A DNA stretch of 64,000 nucleotides from Magicicada septendecula (lineage: Eukaryota; Arthropoda; Insecta; Hemiptera; Cicadidae): the NCBI GenBank assembly GCA_034769895.1, contig CM068370.1:46862344-46926343 (forward strand), read 5' to 3'. Positions within the stretch are counted from its first letter, which is position 1. The number at the start of each line of letters is the position of its first letter. Below are positions 32,972-45,576 of this stretch, piece after piece. The translations under genes and the position numbers were made by a program. The notes beneath the pieces were generated by a model. That model was not told the origin of the DNA. It made no database searches and saw only the letters and a program-made list of their open reading frames with translations.

Positions 32972-35900
32972 ATGAATAAGAAGAATTGTATAGTGAGAGG
33001 CTGTTATAATATTGATGATGGGAGAAGACAGTTTTTTTATTTTCTACAACGGAAACAAGAAGCACGGTAAGTACCTTATAAGAAACTTAATTCTTAAGTA
33101 GCTTTGGTAATTACTATACATAATGATAGGTTAATGAAGTGTGAGTCATAATTATTTAGTTTTAGTAATTAGATAGGTTGTGAATATTTTCGGATCACAA
33201 TAGTAGGCCTATATGTTGAATATAATTGTTGATACCAAGAGTATAAACGAAATCGAAGAGTATATATTGTTTACCTGTTGTTGACACCTTCAGTTATATC
33301 TATAACAAAGCCTTAAAATTGAAAGACCAGGTATTCACTTTCTGCAGTGAACTAGACATTTCAACAGGCTTTACTATATTAAATATTAAATTAGTGCCAG
33401 TATGACTAAGTACTAATAGTAGCTGCCATTTAATCTGTTACTGATGTGTTTACAGAAAGTTGGAAAAGAAATTTAATCTATATAAAATGTGTATAGATTT
33501 ATTGTATTATAGTTGTACTAAATTATTTTGAAAGTAGAGTAAGAGATTTTTGGTTTTTGGTGTATAGATTTATTTATTTATTGTATCTTAAACAAAACAA
33601 GTAAGACGATATTATTGTATGTCAACAATACACCCTATAGCATATGAGGAGAACTTATTTTCTGGTCAGTTGTAAATTAACAGTAGGCTAGATATTGGTA
33701 AGCCTATTTCTTTGTAAGGCTCAGAGTATAAAACTGTTACATAATTTTAATATTTATCACAGTATAATCATTATTATCAGAGTTAGTAGAACCAAGAGTA
33801 GTTCATATCAAACGTGAGCATCTCGCAGATGAATAAAGGAAAATATATATTAAAGTATTTGTACTTTATTCTTATTAAAATATATATTATTCTCTATATG
33901 CTGTTGATTAAGGAAAGTAGATTATTTTTATTTATTTGTATATTGATTTTATAAATTTACATATTTCTGATTTTACTGATTAACTTAATTAAGTTATATT
34001 AAACTTTTATTTACTGTGACAATTTTATTTGTAAGTTTGTAAATATAGTATATTTTACTTAGTGTGCATTTGGATTGACACGGTTCACACTGATCACATT
34101 CCGCTGTATGTTTTCAGAACGTTTATATATCTTTTATAACAATATACACATATTTTATTAATATTTACTTTTGTTGACTTGTAAAGCTCATGAGACAGTA
34201 ACTGAATTAGTGTCAGTGATTGATACTCTCACCTTGCTATGATTTTTTTCAAGTGTATAAAAGTATAATCAAAATCAGCCACATAATTTTACCAGTTTAG
34301 TATAATACACTTGTGTGTTGCAGGTTTCAGCAGTGGGTGGACTTTTGTCAGGACAAAAGTTTTGAAAATATAGTAGGCCGCGTATACAGGGTAGTCTGTG
34401 AGGACCATTTTATGCCAGAGGATTTTATTGGAAATAGACTGCAGCCTACTGCAATACCAAAACTTCGTGGTCCTCCACACATTGCTGAAGAAGTAATGCA
34501 AGTGCCACTTGCCACAGGAGAAGATCAGCCTGCTGAGACAACGAATCAACAAGTTCCGAGTACTTCAACTCCTCTCGAATTATCACCAGACACATCCTAT
34601 CCTACTACCTCATATATTTCTACTACTTCCACACCTGTTCCTAACTGTAAAAGGAGATTACCTTTTAGCACTCCTAGTCCGGCTGACCAAATATTGACAG
34701 AGCCATCTTCTTATTCTGAAGTACAGTATGAGGACTCTTATGCTGACCAAGGCAAATTTGATAAACGTTTATCTCACACGGTTACTTCATCAGATCTGTC
34801 TTATCAGGTTGATTCACTAACCTTAAAAAATATTGCAATGACAAGGAATTCACAGTTAGATACCCCTAGAAAGACGTTCCTATACACATATGCTAAGAAA
34901 AAGGAGAGTGAAATCAAAAAATTAACTAAGAAGTGCAAGAAAATTAGATGACAAATGCAGAACCTATGTGACCCAAAGAATTTAACTGTAAATGCAGTTC
35001 ATTCTTTGAGTAAGCATATGTCTGCTGCATCTCTTCTTTGCTTGTCTTCTTACTTAAAGTCCTCATGGAAAACACTACGGGCAAGGAGATGGACTGTTGA
35101 AGAAAAGACGTTAGCTTTGTCTTTGTACAAAAGAAGTCCAAAAGCTTACACATTATTTAGTAATATTTTGGCACTTCCTTGTACAAAAACATTGAAGCGT
35201 CTAGTCAACAAACTTCCTTTCAGCTCTGGGATAAATGATCAAATGTTCACCACATTGACCCAGCATGTTGATCAATTGAACAAACGGGAGAGAATATGTA
35301 CTCTTATTTTTGATGAAATGTCTATAAGAGAACATTTATAGTACAACTGTTCAAGTGATAGAATTGATGGGTTTGAAGATCTTGGACACAAAGGTAGGAC
35401 TAGACGTGTTCTAATCATGCCCTTGTGTTCATGATTCGTAGGCTGTTTCGAATGTGGAAGCAACCTGTTGCTTACTACTTCAGTCACAGTAGCATGAGAT
35501 CAGACATACTTGCTGAACTTATATTTTTCATCCTTGACGCTTGTAAAGCTGGTCTTTACGTTGTTGCTACTGTATGTGACATGGGAGCAACAAATATTAA
35601 GGCTTTGAAAATTATGGGTTCAGCAAACTCAGAGCATACCTATTTCCTTTTCAACAACAGACCCGTCTTTACCATCCTTGACCCTCCTCACCTCCTTAAG
35701 TGTACGAGGAACTTGTTCCTTAAATATAATGTTAAATACCATGTGGAGACTGGAAGTCTTGCTTTTGATGGAGAGGCTAAGTGGGACCACATAAAAACAG
35801 TGTTTCGCTGGGACAGAGGTGTTGCAATTTTCCGGCAGCTCCACCATCTGACAAAAGAACATGTGCAGCCATTGGGGAGTCAGAAAATGAAGGTGCGTCT

Positions 35901-37555
35901 TGCAGCACAGGTTCTGAGCCATAGAGTTGCTGCATGTATTAACTCTGCAGTGTCATGTGGTAAGTAAAACTATTGAGGTGACAAAAACTATAACTATAGC
36001 AAAATTCCATTTTCCCATAAAAATAACGGTTTTCAACAAGCATACATTTTGAATAGAAATTTGATATTATTTTGACAGCATTTATTCCACCAGTTACAAC
36101 TATTAACACTTATAAAATGTAAAATTATTTTAGTATAATATATTCTTGTTGAAAAGTTTTATTTAATTGATAATGTAATTTACAGAAAGTTGAAGAATTT
36201 TTTATATCTAGCAAAAATAATTTTTGAACAATAACTTGTTTTTACCAAATACACCATTCAAGTCAACTTTGTAATGTACATGGAAGCAGGAACTTTTATA
36301 TGAAATATTAAAGGGCATAAACTGTCTTAATTTTTTGCATGTGTGGTGTATTAGTACTGACCATAAGAGTTTATAAAAATATGGTACTGTCTTAATTTTT
36401 TACATGTGTGGTGTATTAGTACTGACCATAAGAGTTTATAAAAATATGGTAATGGACCTTAGTTCCTTACAATATATGTAATTAATATGATACAAAATTA
36501 ATTATTTCTGTATAAGTATTAACATAATTTGATTTATTCTATTGGATTTTTTCTTATCTATTTTTAATCTTTATTATTTTTTAGGAATTGTAGAACCTTC
36601 TGCAATGACAACTACAGCATTTGTCAAAGAGTGTGACAACCTGTTTGACTCTTTCAATGGCTGCATCAAAAACAAGTCAGGAAAACCTCTTCGGTCTCCA
36701 CTTAGTGATCCCAGCAAACACATGGCATTTTGGCAGCAGGCTGTACACTTCATTAACTCGTGGCAATTCCAGAGGCCAGATCGGCAGACATTTAGGCCAC
36801 CTTCACAGGAAGGCTGGCTGACAACCATAAATGCAGTAATGCAATTACGGAAGTCAGTCAGGGAAGAATGTGAAGACATTCGATTTTTATCAGTCAGATG
36901 TCTGAATCAAGATCCACTGGAGAATGTTTTTGGTTCTGTTCGAGCGAACTGTGGAGCCAATAATAATCCTACTGTGCCACGGTTTGTTGATGCTCTTAAG
37001 ACCTGCATCATCAATGGGCTTGCATTTCAGAATCTTAAAAATGCTAACTGCCTGGATGATGATGCAGATCTTTTAAGTAATCTTCAAACGTTCCTTGGTT
37101 TTAACATTCTGACTGATAAACGCAGTGCATTTACTACATACACTGCTGACACCAATTCTGTTACTTGTGACAAAGAGCCTGATGTCTCATTTAATGTGAA
37201 TCGGTTGTCCACAGCATATGTAAGTGGATTTAATGCCAGAAAACTTTTAGGCAATAGTACATGTGACGACTGCAGAGCAGGTGTCTGCTCCAATGACACA
37301 AATAAACTTTCTCATCTGGGTATTCTATTCAGAGAGTACACTGAGGGCACAGAAACACGGCTTACATATCCAACAGAAAATTTGGTTACCTGTGTTTCTC
37401 AATGTGCTAACGTTGTGGATGAAATACTGGATGAGAAATGCTATTTGGACAAGTTGACAGAAGTCGTCATGTGTGCAATTACACAAAAAGTTAGTTTCAC
37501 ATGGCTGATGAACTGCTGTGAAGTCCATTATGAAACAAACTTACAAAATTTTTAA
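32972..37555 (+). pseudogene. P-element/THAP9-like transposase, multi-exon, inactivated
   Basis: Exon 1 (32972-33066, donor ACG/GTAAGT) starts MNKKNCIVRGCYN, the first half of a THAP C2CH zinc finger. Exon 2 begins at 34324 after CAG with RFQQWVDFC, then YRVVCEDHFMPEDF completes the finger. A Ser/Thr/Pro-rich linker and a coiled-coil segment follow, then RRWTVEEKTLALSLYKRSPKAY, FDEMSI, and after a shift MIRRLFRMWKQPVAYYFSH, MGATNIKALKIMG and LDPPHLLKCTRN. Donor G/GTAAGT at 35960 joins acceptor 36584 in frame. The last exon has RCLNQDPLENVFGSVR and ends at 37555. Lesions: TGA at 34949, TAG at 35339 and one frameshift near 35415. The family makes a GTP-dependent transposase, and THAP9 is the vertebrate relative. 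The block order and the THAP finger make the assignment firm. Confidence 0.85.
36321..36451. repeat. Tandem duplication in an intron of the P-like gene
   Basis: Two adjacent copies of about 66 bp, starting ACTGTCTTAATTTTTT and ending TTTATAAAAATATGGTA, differ by about one base (TTGCATG versus TTACATG). Confidence 0.9.
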
Positions 37556-39581
37556 AAAATTATATTTAAAACATGTGTTAGGTGGTGGGTTAGGAGGAAA
37601 AACAATGAACTGCATAACAAATAAATTTGTACATGTTTTAAATATTTATATTAATTTTATATGAAATTTAATTAACGTAATATATTCATTAATGGAAAGA
37701 TGGTATCTGCACCAAATGATATGCTGTACTTTTTAATGTGGGTATTAAATTCTGAGAGTACAGAGTCTAACGTATCCATCAAAAAATTTAGTCATATGTG
37801 TAGAATTTGCTTAGTTAATTCTACTCACTGTATGTATTTTTGTAATTTAAAATGTTTTTGAGTAAAAATAAAAAAATACTTGAATTTGTTTTCCTTGATT
37901 TTTACCTAAGTGTTTATCAACTATTTGTGACCTTATGTCAATCAAATGCACAGTGGTTTTCAAAAACAAATGATTAATATCCTTGAAACCAAAGGCAATT
38001 AAAGTGTATTTTCATTAAAGCAAAGTAAAGACATTTTCAATTATTTGTAAACAAGTGTTTATTAAAAGATAAATTTTTATGAACGTTTTATACACAGAAT
38101 GTTTTGTGATGCCACATGTACTTAAAAATTGTAAAAACCTAATTACTTTGTTGATGTAGCTAGTACAATTAATGGTTTGTAAATGTAAGTTTTCTAATTT
38201 TTTAATTCAATTTTTATGCATTTGCTTACTAAATTTTGATTACAGTTTTTTAAGTTTTTAGACATTTTACATGTCTACCTTGAAACATTGTAATTATTCT
38301 TTTTTTAACATTTTTCTGTAATTACAATGACATGAAAATATGTCTGATGAAACTGTAAACGTTTAAGAGTAATTTCAAATAAAGCCTAGCAGCATTTCCT
38401 TTTTTAGATTTCCCGCCTATGCAGCAGAGATAATACAGTATACTGGAGTCACGTGACCATACTGCATTATCATTTAGCTCCACTTAGTTGGCAACACAGT
38501 CACCACGAGCGCTAGAAACTTCAGTCAAAATTTTAACATTGGCTTTCCCCTCTCTATATATTCGTACTCTGTGTTACACACCCTATTGAGATCTCATCAT
38601 TTTGTTCGATAGTTTTCATTTGAAAGTAATTTTCCATTAAAAACAAATTTTGTATCATTTTGGCAAATTGTTCTCGTCCTTTATGGTTACTTATCTGTTT
38701 CGTCTGGGAGTCTCCTGGTTGTTGCACCACCAGTCGTAATTCACTTTCCCGACGAAAAATCACAAAAAAATGTTCTAAAAGTCCAAATTTATGTTCACAT
38801 GTTTTTGTATCGATTTAATTTACATGTTTATTACCATTTTCAACACTTTAATACAAAAGACTCGGTAGGCCTACTGTAACTTTTCGGCCTACCTTGATTG
38901 GCCACACCCAGACATCGGGCTATCTCGTCGTACACAAATGCCTAACTGGTGACTAATCATGACGTCACCAGCTAAAAATATAACTTGTTACATAAAATTA
39001 TATGTCCCGTTAAACTTGTATATAAAATTTGTCACCCAAATTTTGTCCCATTACAACTGAACTGACTACTGAGAGCGGAGTCGTGCTGGCGAGTGGTGAC
39101 AAGGAGTCATGCATATCACAGGGGGAGTTACACAGCCGAGCGCACAGGGGAATAGGAATCTTCGCTTTCTGTTGATGCAAGTGAAAAGCATGATTCATTC
39201 AAGGCAGCCAGACGAACAAGCACATTAACCACATAAATGTTTTAAACTTGTACAAAATATTATAACATTTTTATTGAACTTTGACGATATATTTAAAAAC
39301 TGCATGCAGTATTGACTGGGTTGCCGTGGGCCGGACAATGACTCTTTGCGAGCTGGATCCGGCTCGCGGGCCGTAGTTTGAAGACACCTGTTCTAGAATA
39401 TGCACCTGGAATTAACTCAGCTATACTAGTAAGTTACAAAAATGCTTTGAATAACGTTATTACTAACTACATATAACTATATATAACAGTAATAGATACA
39501 GAAAAGATCAGTATTCATTCAGAGTTCATTAAGTAAAGTAGCAGAGTTAATGCATGTGTTTGATACCACACTTGTGGATCA

Positions 39582-39585
39582 ATAT

Positions 39586-39630
<45 letters not shown>
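39582..39630. repeat. (TA)n microsatellite
   Basis: TA run directly at the left edge of the palindromic element; a shorter AT run lies to its right at 40319-40336. It may be the insertion target of that element. Confidence 0.9.
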
Positions 39631-39632
<2 letters not shown>

Positions 39633-39689
39633 GTGATGTTTTCAATTTGTTTCTTCTGCAAGTAGATAATATTGTATATTCTTTTTAAC

Positions 39690-39733
39690 ACCTGACCCAC
39701 GTTTCACTGAAAAATATCAGTATCATCAGAGGT
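39690..39733 (-). ncRNA. Hammerhead ribozyme motif, left arm
   Basis: Reading on the minus strand: stem I ACCT/AGGT, core CTGATGA, stem II ACTGA/TCAGT, core GAAA, stem III ACG with GGT, then the cleavage triplet GTC. One base of stem III differs from the right arm (GTGGGTC versus GTGCGTC) and weakens a pair, so activity may be reduced. Confidence 0.65.
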
Positions 39734-40171
39734 TTCTAAGTGAATTAATAACAATCGTAATAATTCTATTAATATAAAAGTAACGAATAATCGAATTTGT
39801 ATCGATTTTAACGTAAAATAAAATAACTGATAATCGATTTAGGTCGATTAGTTAACGATTGTTTTAATGTTTATTTCTTCAGCAGCTGTTTTCTCGGTTA
39901 TATTTGAAATTTTGTTTATATAGTATTTTATTCACATTTATTTTTATTTTTTAGTAAATTTATAATTTTAAATAGATCGTCTTGTTTTGTTTTTATTTCA
40001 AATATAACCGAGAAAACAGCTGCTGAAGAAATAAACATTAAAACAATCGTTAACTAATCGACCTAAATCGATTATCAGTTATTTCATTTTACGTTAAAAT
40101 CGATACAAATTCGATTATTCGTTACTTTTATATTAATAGAATTATTACGATTGTTATTAATTCACTTAGAA

Positions 40172-40215
40172 ACCTCTGATGATACTGATATTTTTCAGTG
40201 AAACGTGCGTCAGGT
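40172..40215 (+). ncRNA. Hammerhead ribozyme motif, right arm
   Basis: Stem I ACCT (40172-40175) pairs with AGGT (40212-40215). Core CTGATGA is at 40176-40182. Stem II ACTGA/TCAGT has a six-base loop and one unpaired T before it. Core GAAA is at 40200-40203. Stem III ACG/CGT has a TG loop. The cleavage triplet GTC ends at 40211. The order CUGANGA, stem II, GAAA, stem III, NUH is complete. The very short stem III is like hammerheads of Penelope-like elements, which may act as dimers. Confidence 0.75.
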
Positions 40216-40574
40216 GTTAAAAAGAATATACAATATTATCTACTTGCAGAAGAAACAAATTGAAAACATCACAAATTATATAATTACTGCAAGAAACATC
40301 GAGTTACTTATATAGAAAATATATATATATATATATGTTATCTTTTTGTTTGTACAAAATTACAGTTATGTTAATTATAAACATCAGTGTTGTGTATTGA
40401 AAGTATATTTTCTGTGCTACATTTTTATTTATTTTATTTGTGCTATATTTTTACTTGCTATATAACCAAGATGTCGAAAGTGATCCGAATGTTCTATTTC
40501 AACGGCTGACCTAGAAGACGGCAGTTTACAAAACACAAATTAAAAAAAAAAACATAATATGCTACTGATATTCA

Positions 40575-41409
<835 letters not shown>

Positions 41410-42736
41410 TGTAATGGGGCAAAAAGGGGGTCTTTATTTTTTATTAAATTCATAAATTTATTTGCTATCAGTGCGGCTAGTCCCAGGTAAAATAATAGTG
41501 GTTTCAAACAATGAACGCTGGCATAGCTTTTTCAGCGGGGTGTTGTCAGAGAACGCAATACTGTTTTGGTAAATCAAGTGTTTGTCACGTACTAGTACGC
41601 ACCACATTAGCACGCGTGCAGATGCGACGCGTACCCAGTTCAACCGACGCTACGGAAAAATAGCGAGACAGAACAATTGCCTCGCCATGTGCTTTGAAGC
41701 TGAAGGAAGCCGATTAGAGGATCCACCTACCTGAGCCTCCTGTATCGTCGCCATGTAATATCGTCAACAACTTGGGCACATTGAAAATCCACGCTACCTG
41801 TATGTTGACGAACAATTTGTCACATGAAGGGTGTGTGTTTCCGGTTGAGTAACAAAGTTTAGTGGGGAGCTTTGTGCACAGTTGCCGCGCAGTCGACAAA
41901 ATAGCGTACGTCTTGCCAGACATATGCTAAGACTCGTGGGCCCTAAGAAATCTTTTAAATGTAGAAAGTGACAAACCGACCAGTAATTTTGTGTTTAAAC
42001 TACAAGAAAAATGTAGTACAGTATTTAAATATCAGTGCAACATTAAACTACGACCAGTGAGCAAAATTTAGTTAGTGAGAGAGCGTTTCGGAACAACCAA
42101 GTGAACAAAAACCGGTAGTGACTTCAACACGGACTTGAGGCGATGACAGGAAAGTAAAACACACATTTTAAATTTAAATACACCAAATAATCAATTAAAA
42201 GCGATAAGTCCAACTTAAATGGGGTTCTAAAGGTATGAGTGTGAGAGTGTAGCAAGCTGGGCTGTCTTAATTAATATAAGGATTAAAATAAGTATACAAT
42301 GTGAAATAAATGTTTTGTGTTATTCATATTTGCAAGAAACAGTAATATTTTAATTTGGAGAGAAAAGATGAGTAATCCATAAATTTGAAGGAGTATAAAA
42401 AAAAATGATACAATAAATTAAAAGGTTTGTTTTCATATAACCATGTGTTAGTTGTAGTTATTTCGTCGTTACCACTTCCTAGTGTTCTGTGCTGAAAAGT
42501 TCGTCTAACGTTCCCGGGCATCTTCTGAATTGGGGGGAAGTCAGATTGCCAAATTATCCCGTTTTAATTAAGGTAGAGTGTGAAGGTTTCCGTATCTGTC
42601 CTTTAAAGATATTGGTGGCGACTCTGGACATCTGGTTGGATTTTATAAAAGGTAAGTCAGCGAGAAAAGATCGCAGGTAAGGTTCTAGTAGTATTTTATT
42701 TTATTTATTTATTTCGATTTAGTTTGTTTATCAACA
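41410..42736 (+). repeat. 5' LTR of element D
   Basis: 1,327 bp from TGTAATGGGGCAAAAAGG to TTTATCAACA, with splice donor AAG/GTAAGT at 42652-42657, about 80 bp before its end. It has the same beginning as LTRs E and F. Confidence 0.75.
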
Positions 42737-42738
42737 AT

Positions 42739-42756
42739 TGGCGACTCGCTGCCAGG
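42739..42756 (+). other. Primer-binding site of element D
   Basis: TGGCGACTCGCTGCCAGG, two bases after the LTR end. TGGCGAC at the start recalls the site of Drosophila 412/mdg1-type elements, which use a tRNA-Arg. The assignment here is only a suggestion. Confidence 0.6.
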
Positions 42757-42979
42757 ATCCTAGTATAACTTTATACGAGGTAGACCTATTTTAAAGCACA
42801 GAAAATAGGATTTGAGTAACGGCGTATTTGTAGAAGTATTGTATAGATTTACGTACATGTAAACGAGGTTATGTTGTGGTAGCGTAACATGCTTATGAAA
42901 TTATTGTAGTTACTTTTACATTGGGATAACGAGTTTGTGTGTGGAGTATTTTGATTGGGTATGTATAATTATTGTATTA

Positions 42980-45540
42980 CAGTAGAAGCCCGATACAGCG
43001 CGGTTGTCGGGTGACATACTTTCCCCCGCGTTATAGGCATAACCGCGGTATATCGGAAGGTGACGTGTACAGTGACAAATGATGGGGAGGGAGGACCGGG
43101 AAAAAGGCTACAGCATAATGCACTACTATATACTGTACGTAAATTAAGTCACCAAATGTAGAAATAAAAAATAAGAAAACTATTTTAATCCAATACGTAT
43201 TTTAATCTATTTTAATCCAATGGAATATAAAATACACTATTTATACATTGCTCACTCGACCTACTGTAGGCCTAATTGTTGGTCTTAAAAAAGTCCATAA
43301 TTGTTGTTTGACGTGATAATGCACAGCGTTTCTTTTCCGCTTATCTAAAAATGAAACTTTTTCTTGTGAACTTACTGTTTATTCTCTTCTCGTCGAACGC
43401 GTTTCAGCGTACATATTCGCCTTCTTCAGCTTAGAGACAGACTGCCATCATTTGGTAACGGTTGTTGTGTGGAAGGTGTAGTGGGGGTGGTGCGTGGAGG
43501 AAGGGGATTGGCGCGGGGATTCAACTTAATGTTTGTTTTTTGTATAATTGTGTCAAAAAGTGTATGTGATTATACAGTATGTGTTCTTTTCCGCGTATTG
43601 TTTTATAAACGCGAGGTGCAGCAGATGAACATTATTAGATTCACTTTGCCTCTCCATCCACGAAATTACTTTGTTTATGTGTACTATCACTTCACTAACA
43701 TTTGGAATAACTTCTTTCACTTCCACCCCATTTTCATTTTCATCATCGTCATCGTCTTCTTTTTCTTCGCAATTTGCACTTCGGACTGCATCGATATCTT
43801 TATCTCCTATACATTCTGTAACAGGCTCACCGTTGTCAACTTCTTCCCAGTCATTCAAGTCATCTAGAGTGAAGTTGCAATGCAGAGCACTACTCGCAGA
43901 CAGTACATCACTATTAGTGAATCCGGCAACAGAGCAATTTCCATCGGCGATGTTTTGTTCAAAGGAACATTTCTTCCAGCAATTCTGAATCGTAGCCGTA
44001 CTAATACTTTCCCATGCAAGACCTATTGAATACGCAACTGTTTTCAGGTTTATTGACTTAAGGTAAATTTCCATTTCCTCATCAGAATTCACTATAGCAC
44101 TCAGAAGTTCACGGCGGTAATGCGTTTTAAATGCTTTTATGATGCCTTGATCTAATGGCTGGATCAGTGCTGTAGTGTTTTTCGGCAAGAACATGACTCT
44201 GATTTTCCCATCTCTTGACTGTAGCATATCAGCAGGTGGATGTGCTGGACAGTGGTCAAGGGTCAGTACAGCTTTTTCTTCGAAGTTGAGTGACCGCAGG
44301 TGGCTTCTCACAGATGGAACAAATTCTTCATGGAACCATTTACCGAAAATATCACTTGTCATCCAAGCATTTTTTGTATTACGATATGTGATGGGTAATG
44401 ACGTCATGTTAACATGCTGAAAGCATCTAGGATTTCGGCTTTTCCCTATACAGAGAGGTTTAACTTTGTGGCTGCCTGATTTATTTGTGGCAAACAGGAG
44501 GGTAACTCTATCCTTATTTATTTTTAATCCAGATTTATTTATTGAATTATTCACATCCAGAGTTCTGGTAGGAAGCATTCGAAAATACAGAGCAGTTTCA
44601 TCACAGTTATACACTTGATGGTCATTTAAATCGTTATCGATCATTACTTTGTTTAATGCCTGAGGAAAAACTGCTGCAGCTTCACTGTCACATGATCGTG
44701 CTTCCCCTTCAATGCTTATCTGGCTTATACCATGATGAGATTTCCATCGCGAAAACCACCCATCAAATGCATTTACTGTTGCCATGTAAATTACTATGGA
44801 ATTTCACAGCTTGAGCTCTAATAACTGGTCCTGACAGTGGCACACCTTCACTTCGTTTTATTAAAAACCACCTGAACAGACACTCATCTAGTTCACTATC
44901 CTTACCTACTTTAGTCTTTTTTCTTTGCAACCCCACTTCACTTTCAACTGTGTTCACAAAACTTTTAAGTTTATCTTCTTCCTTCATCCACCCTCTAATT
45001 GTTCCTTCTGGGATGCCACACTCACGTGATAAACTTGCCTTTGACTCTCCGTTCTTCACACGATCAATTATTTTGAGTTTATCACTCACAGAATATGCTT
45101 TTCTTTTCTGCGACATCACAAAACTCTACCCTATGCGAATTTATGACAAAGACTATACACTTTGATAAGATAATATCAGAGTATGATCTTATACTGTACT
45201 GTAATATGAGGGAGAGAAGGGATTTAGTTGGCTGCTTGCCTTGGCTTGAATTCTTAGAAACGTAGAGACTGTAAATAGCTCGGGCAATTGTTTATGTCTA
45301 CAGGTACACTTGAACTGGCAATTCTGGCTGTTGTTTACAACGCCGTTTCCAACAACAAGCCTTTGTTTACAATAAACGCAACGCATTCCAATGTTGTGGC
45401 TACGGAAGTCACGATAAACAATTCATAATTTACTCACTCTCTACAAGTAAGAATTTTCGCTAATAACGGGCGACATACTCTTCACTGCGTTATATCCGAA
45501 TCCGCGGTATATCAGACCGCGCTATATCGGGCTTCTACTG
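42980..45540 (-). mobile_element. Tigger1: almost complete pogo/Tigger DNA transposon
   Basis: 2,561 bp between TA duplications (42978-42979 and 45541-45542). The ends are inverted: CAGTAGAAGCCCGATACAGC at left, CTATATCGGGCTTCTACTG at right. It encodes a transposase on the minus strand with a single frameshift. It lies in the leader of element D. Confidence 0.93.
43553..45119 (-). pseudogene. Tigger1 transposase, one frameshift
   Basis: Cut-and-paste transposase of the pogo/Tigger group. The first frame (45119-44763) starts MMSQKRKAYSVSDKLKIID with a CENP-B-type helix-turn-helix (SLSRECGIPEGTIRGWMKEE) and runs into a second DNA-binding domain. The second frame (44785-43553) continues with FDGWFSRWKSHHGISQ and the DDE_1 catalytic core: YNCDETALYFRMLP (first Asp), LTLDHCPAHP (second Asp) and LPKNTTALIQPLDQGII (third acidic position). 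An acidic C-terminal stretch (EEKEDDDDDENENG) precedes the end. The overlap at 44763-44785 shows one shift separating the N-terminal domains from the core. Otherwise the length, about 500 aa, is normal. The copy is recently dead, or the shift is a sequencing error. Confidence 0.88.
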
Positions 45541-45576
45541 TATATAAAGGGAATTATAATAAAAAATTAGGTTAAA

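Larger units (their letters stand above)
32743..38550 (+). mobile_element. P-element-like transposon (boundaries approximate)
   Basis: Sequence interrupting the 5' LTR of C and carrying a THAP/P-type transposase. I could not define terminal inverted repeats or an 8-bp target duplication. Candidate clues are TACACACC at 32735-32742 and 38575-38582, and a direct repeat ACAGTCACMACGAGCGC near 32808 and 38496. 37560-38550 after the gene is AT-rich, with no gene. Confidence 0.55.
25588..39055 (-). mobile_element. Element C: minus-oriented DDGG LTR retrotransposon with three nested insertions
   Basis: Target duplication ACTG lies at 25584-25587 and 39056-39059. The 3' LTR is at the low end (25588-28488, containing a non-LTR element) and the 5' LTR at the high end (32247-39055, containing a P-like element). 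Both begin, on the minus strand, TGTAAYGGGAC and end GTTACA. The internal part (28489-32246) has polypurine tract, hairpin, non-coding tract, a broken DDGG ORF, a pogo-type insertion and a primer-binding site. It is itself inside the hAT element. Confidence 0.85.
32247..39055 (-). repeat. 5' LTR of element C, split by a P-like element
   Basis: LTR parts 32247 to about 32742 and about 38550 to 39055. Minus-strand donor AAG/GTAAGT at 32317-32322. The high-end part matches 26050-26629 and 28430-28488 of the other LTR, including TCGGTAGGCCTACTGTAAC. Confidence 0.75.
23676..39390 (-). mobile_element. Decayed hAT element swollen by nested insertions
   Basis: Target duplication TTCTAGAA (8 bp) flanks the unit at 23668-23675 and 39391-39398. 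The ends are imperfect inverted repeats: CAAGGGTCTCCAAACTTT at left and AGTTTGAAGACACCTG at right. A minus-strand hAT transposase N-terminus lies at 25114-25491. Element C entered between the promoter end and the right terminus. Excluding C, only about 2.2 kb of hAT remains. Confidence 0.85.
39623..40282. mobile_element. Fold-back element with 288-bp arms and hammerhead motifs
   Basis: Left arm 39623-39910 is the near-perfect reverse complement of right arm 39995-40282, with an 84-bp spacer. Only scattered differences are seen between the arms. There is no ORF in the arms. Each arm carries a hammerhead self-cleaving RNA motif reading outward. Such motifs are known from the flanking repeats of Penelope-like retroelements, so this may be two head-to-head Penelope-type termini or an inverted-repeat element that borrowed them. 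It lies in the SDHA intron. Confidence 0.85.
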
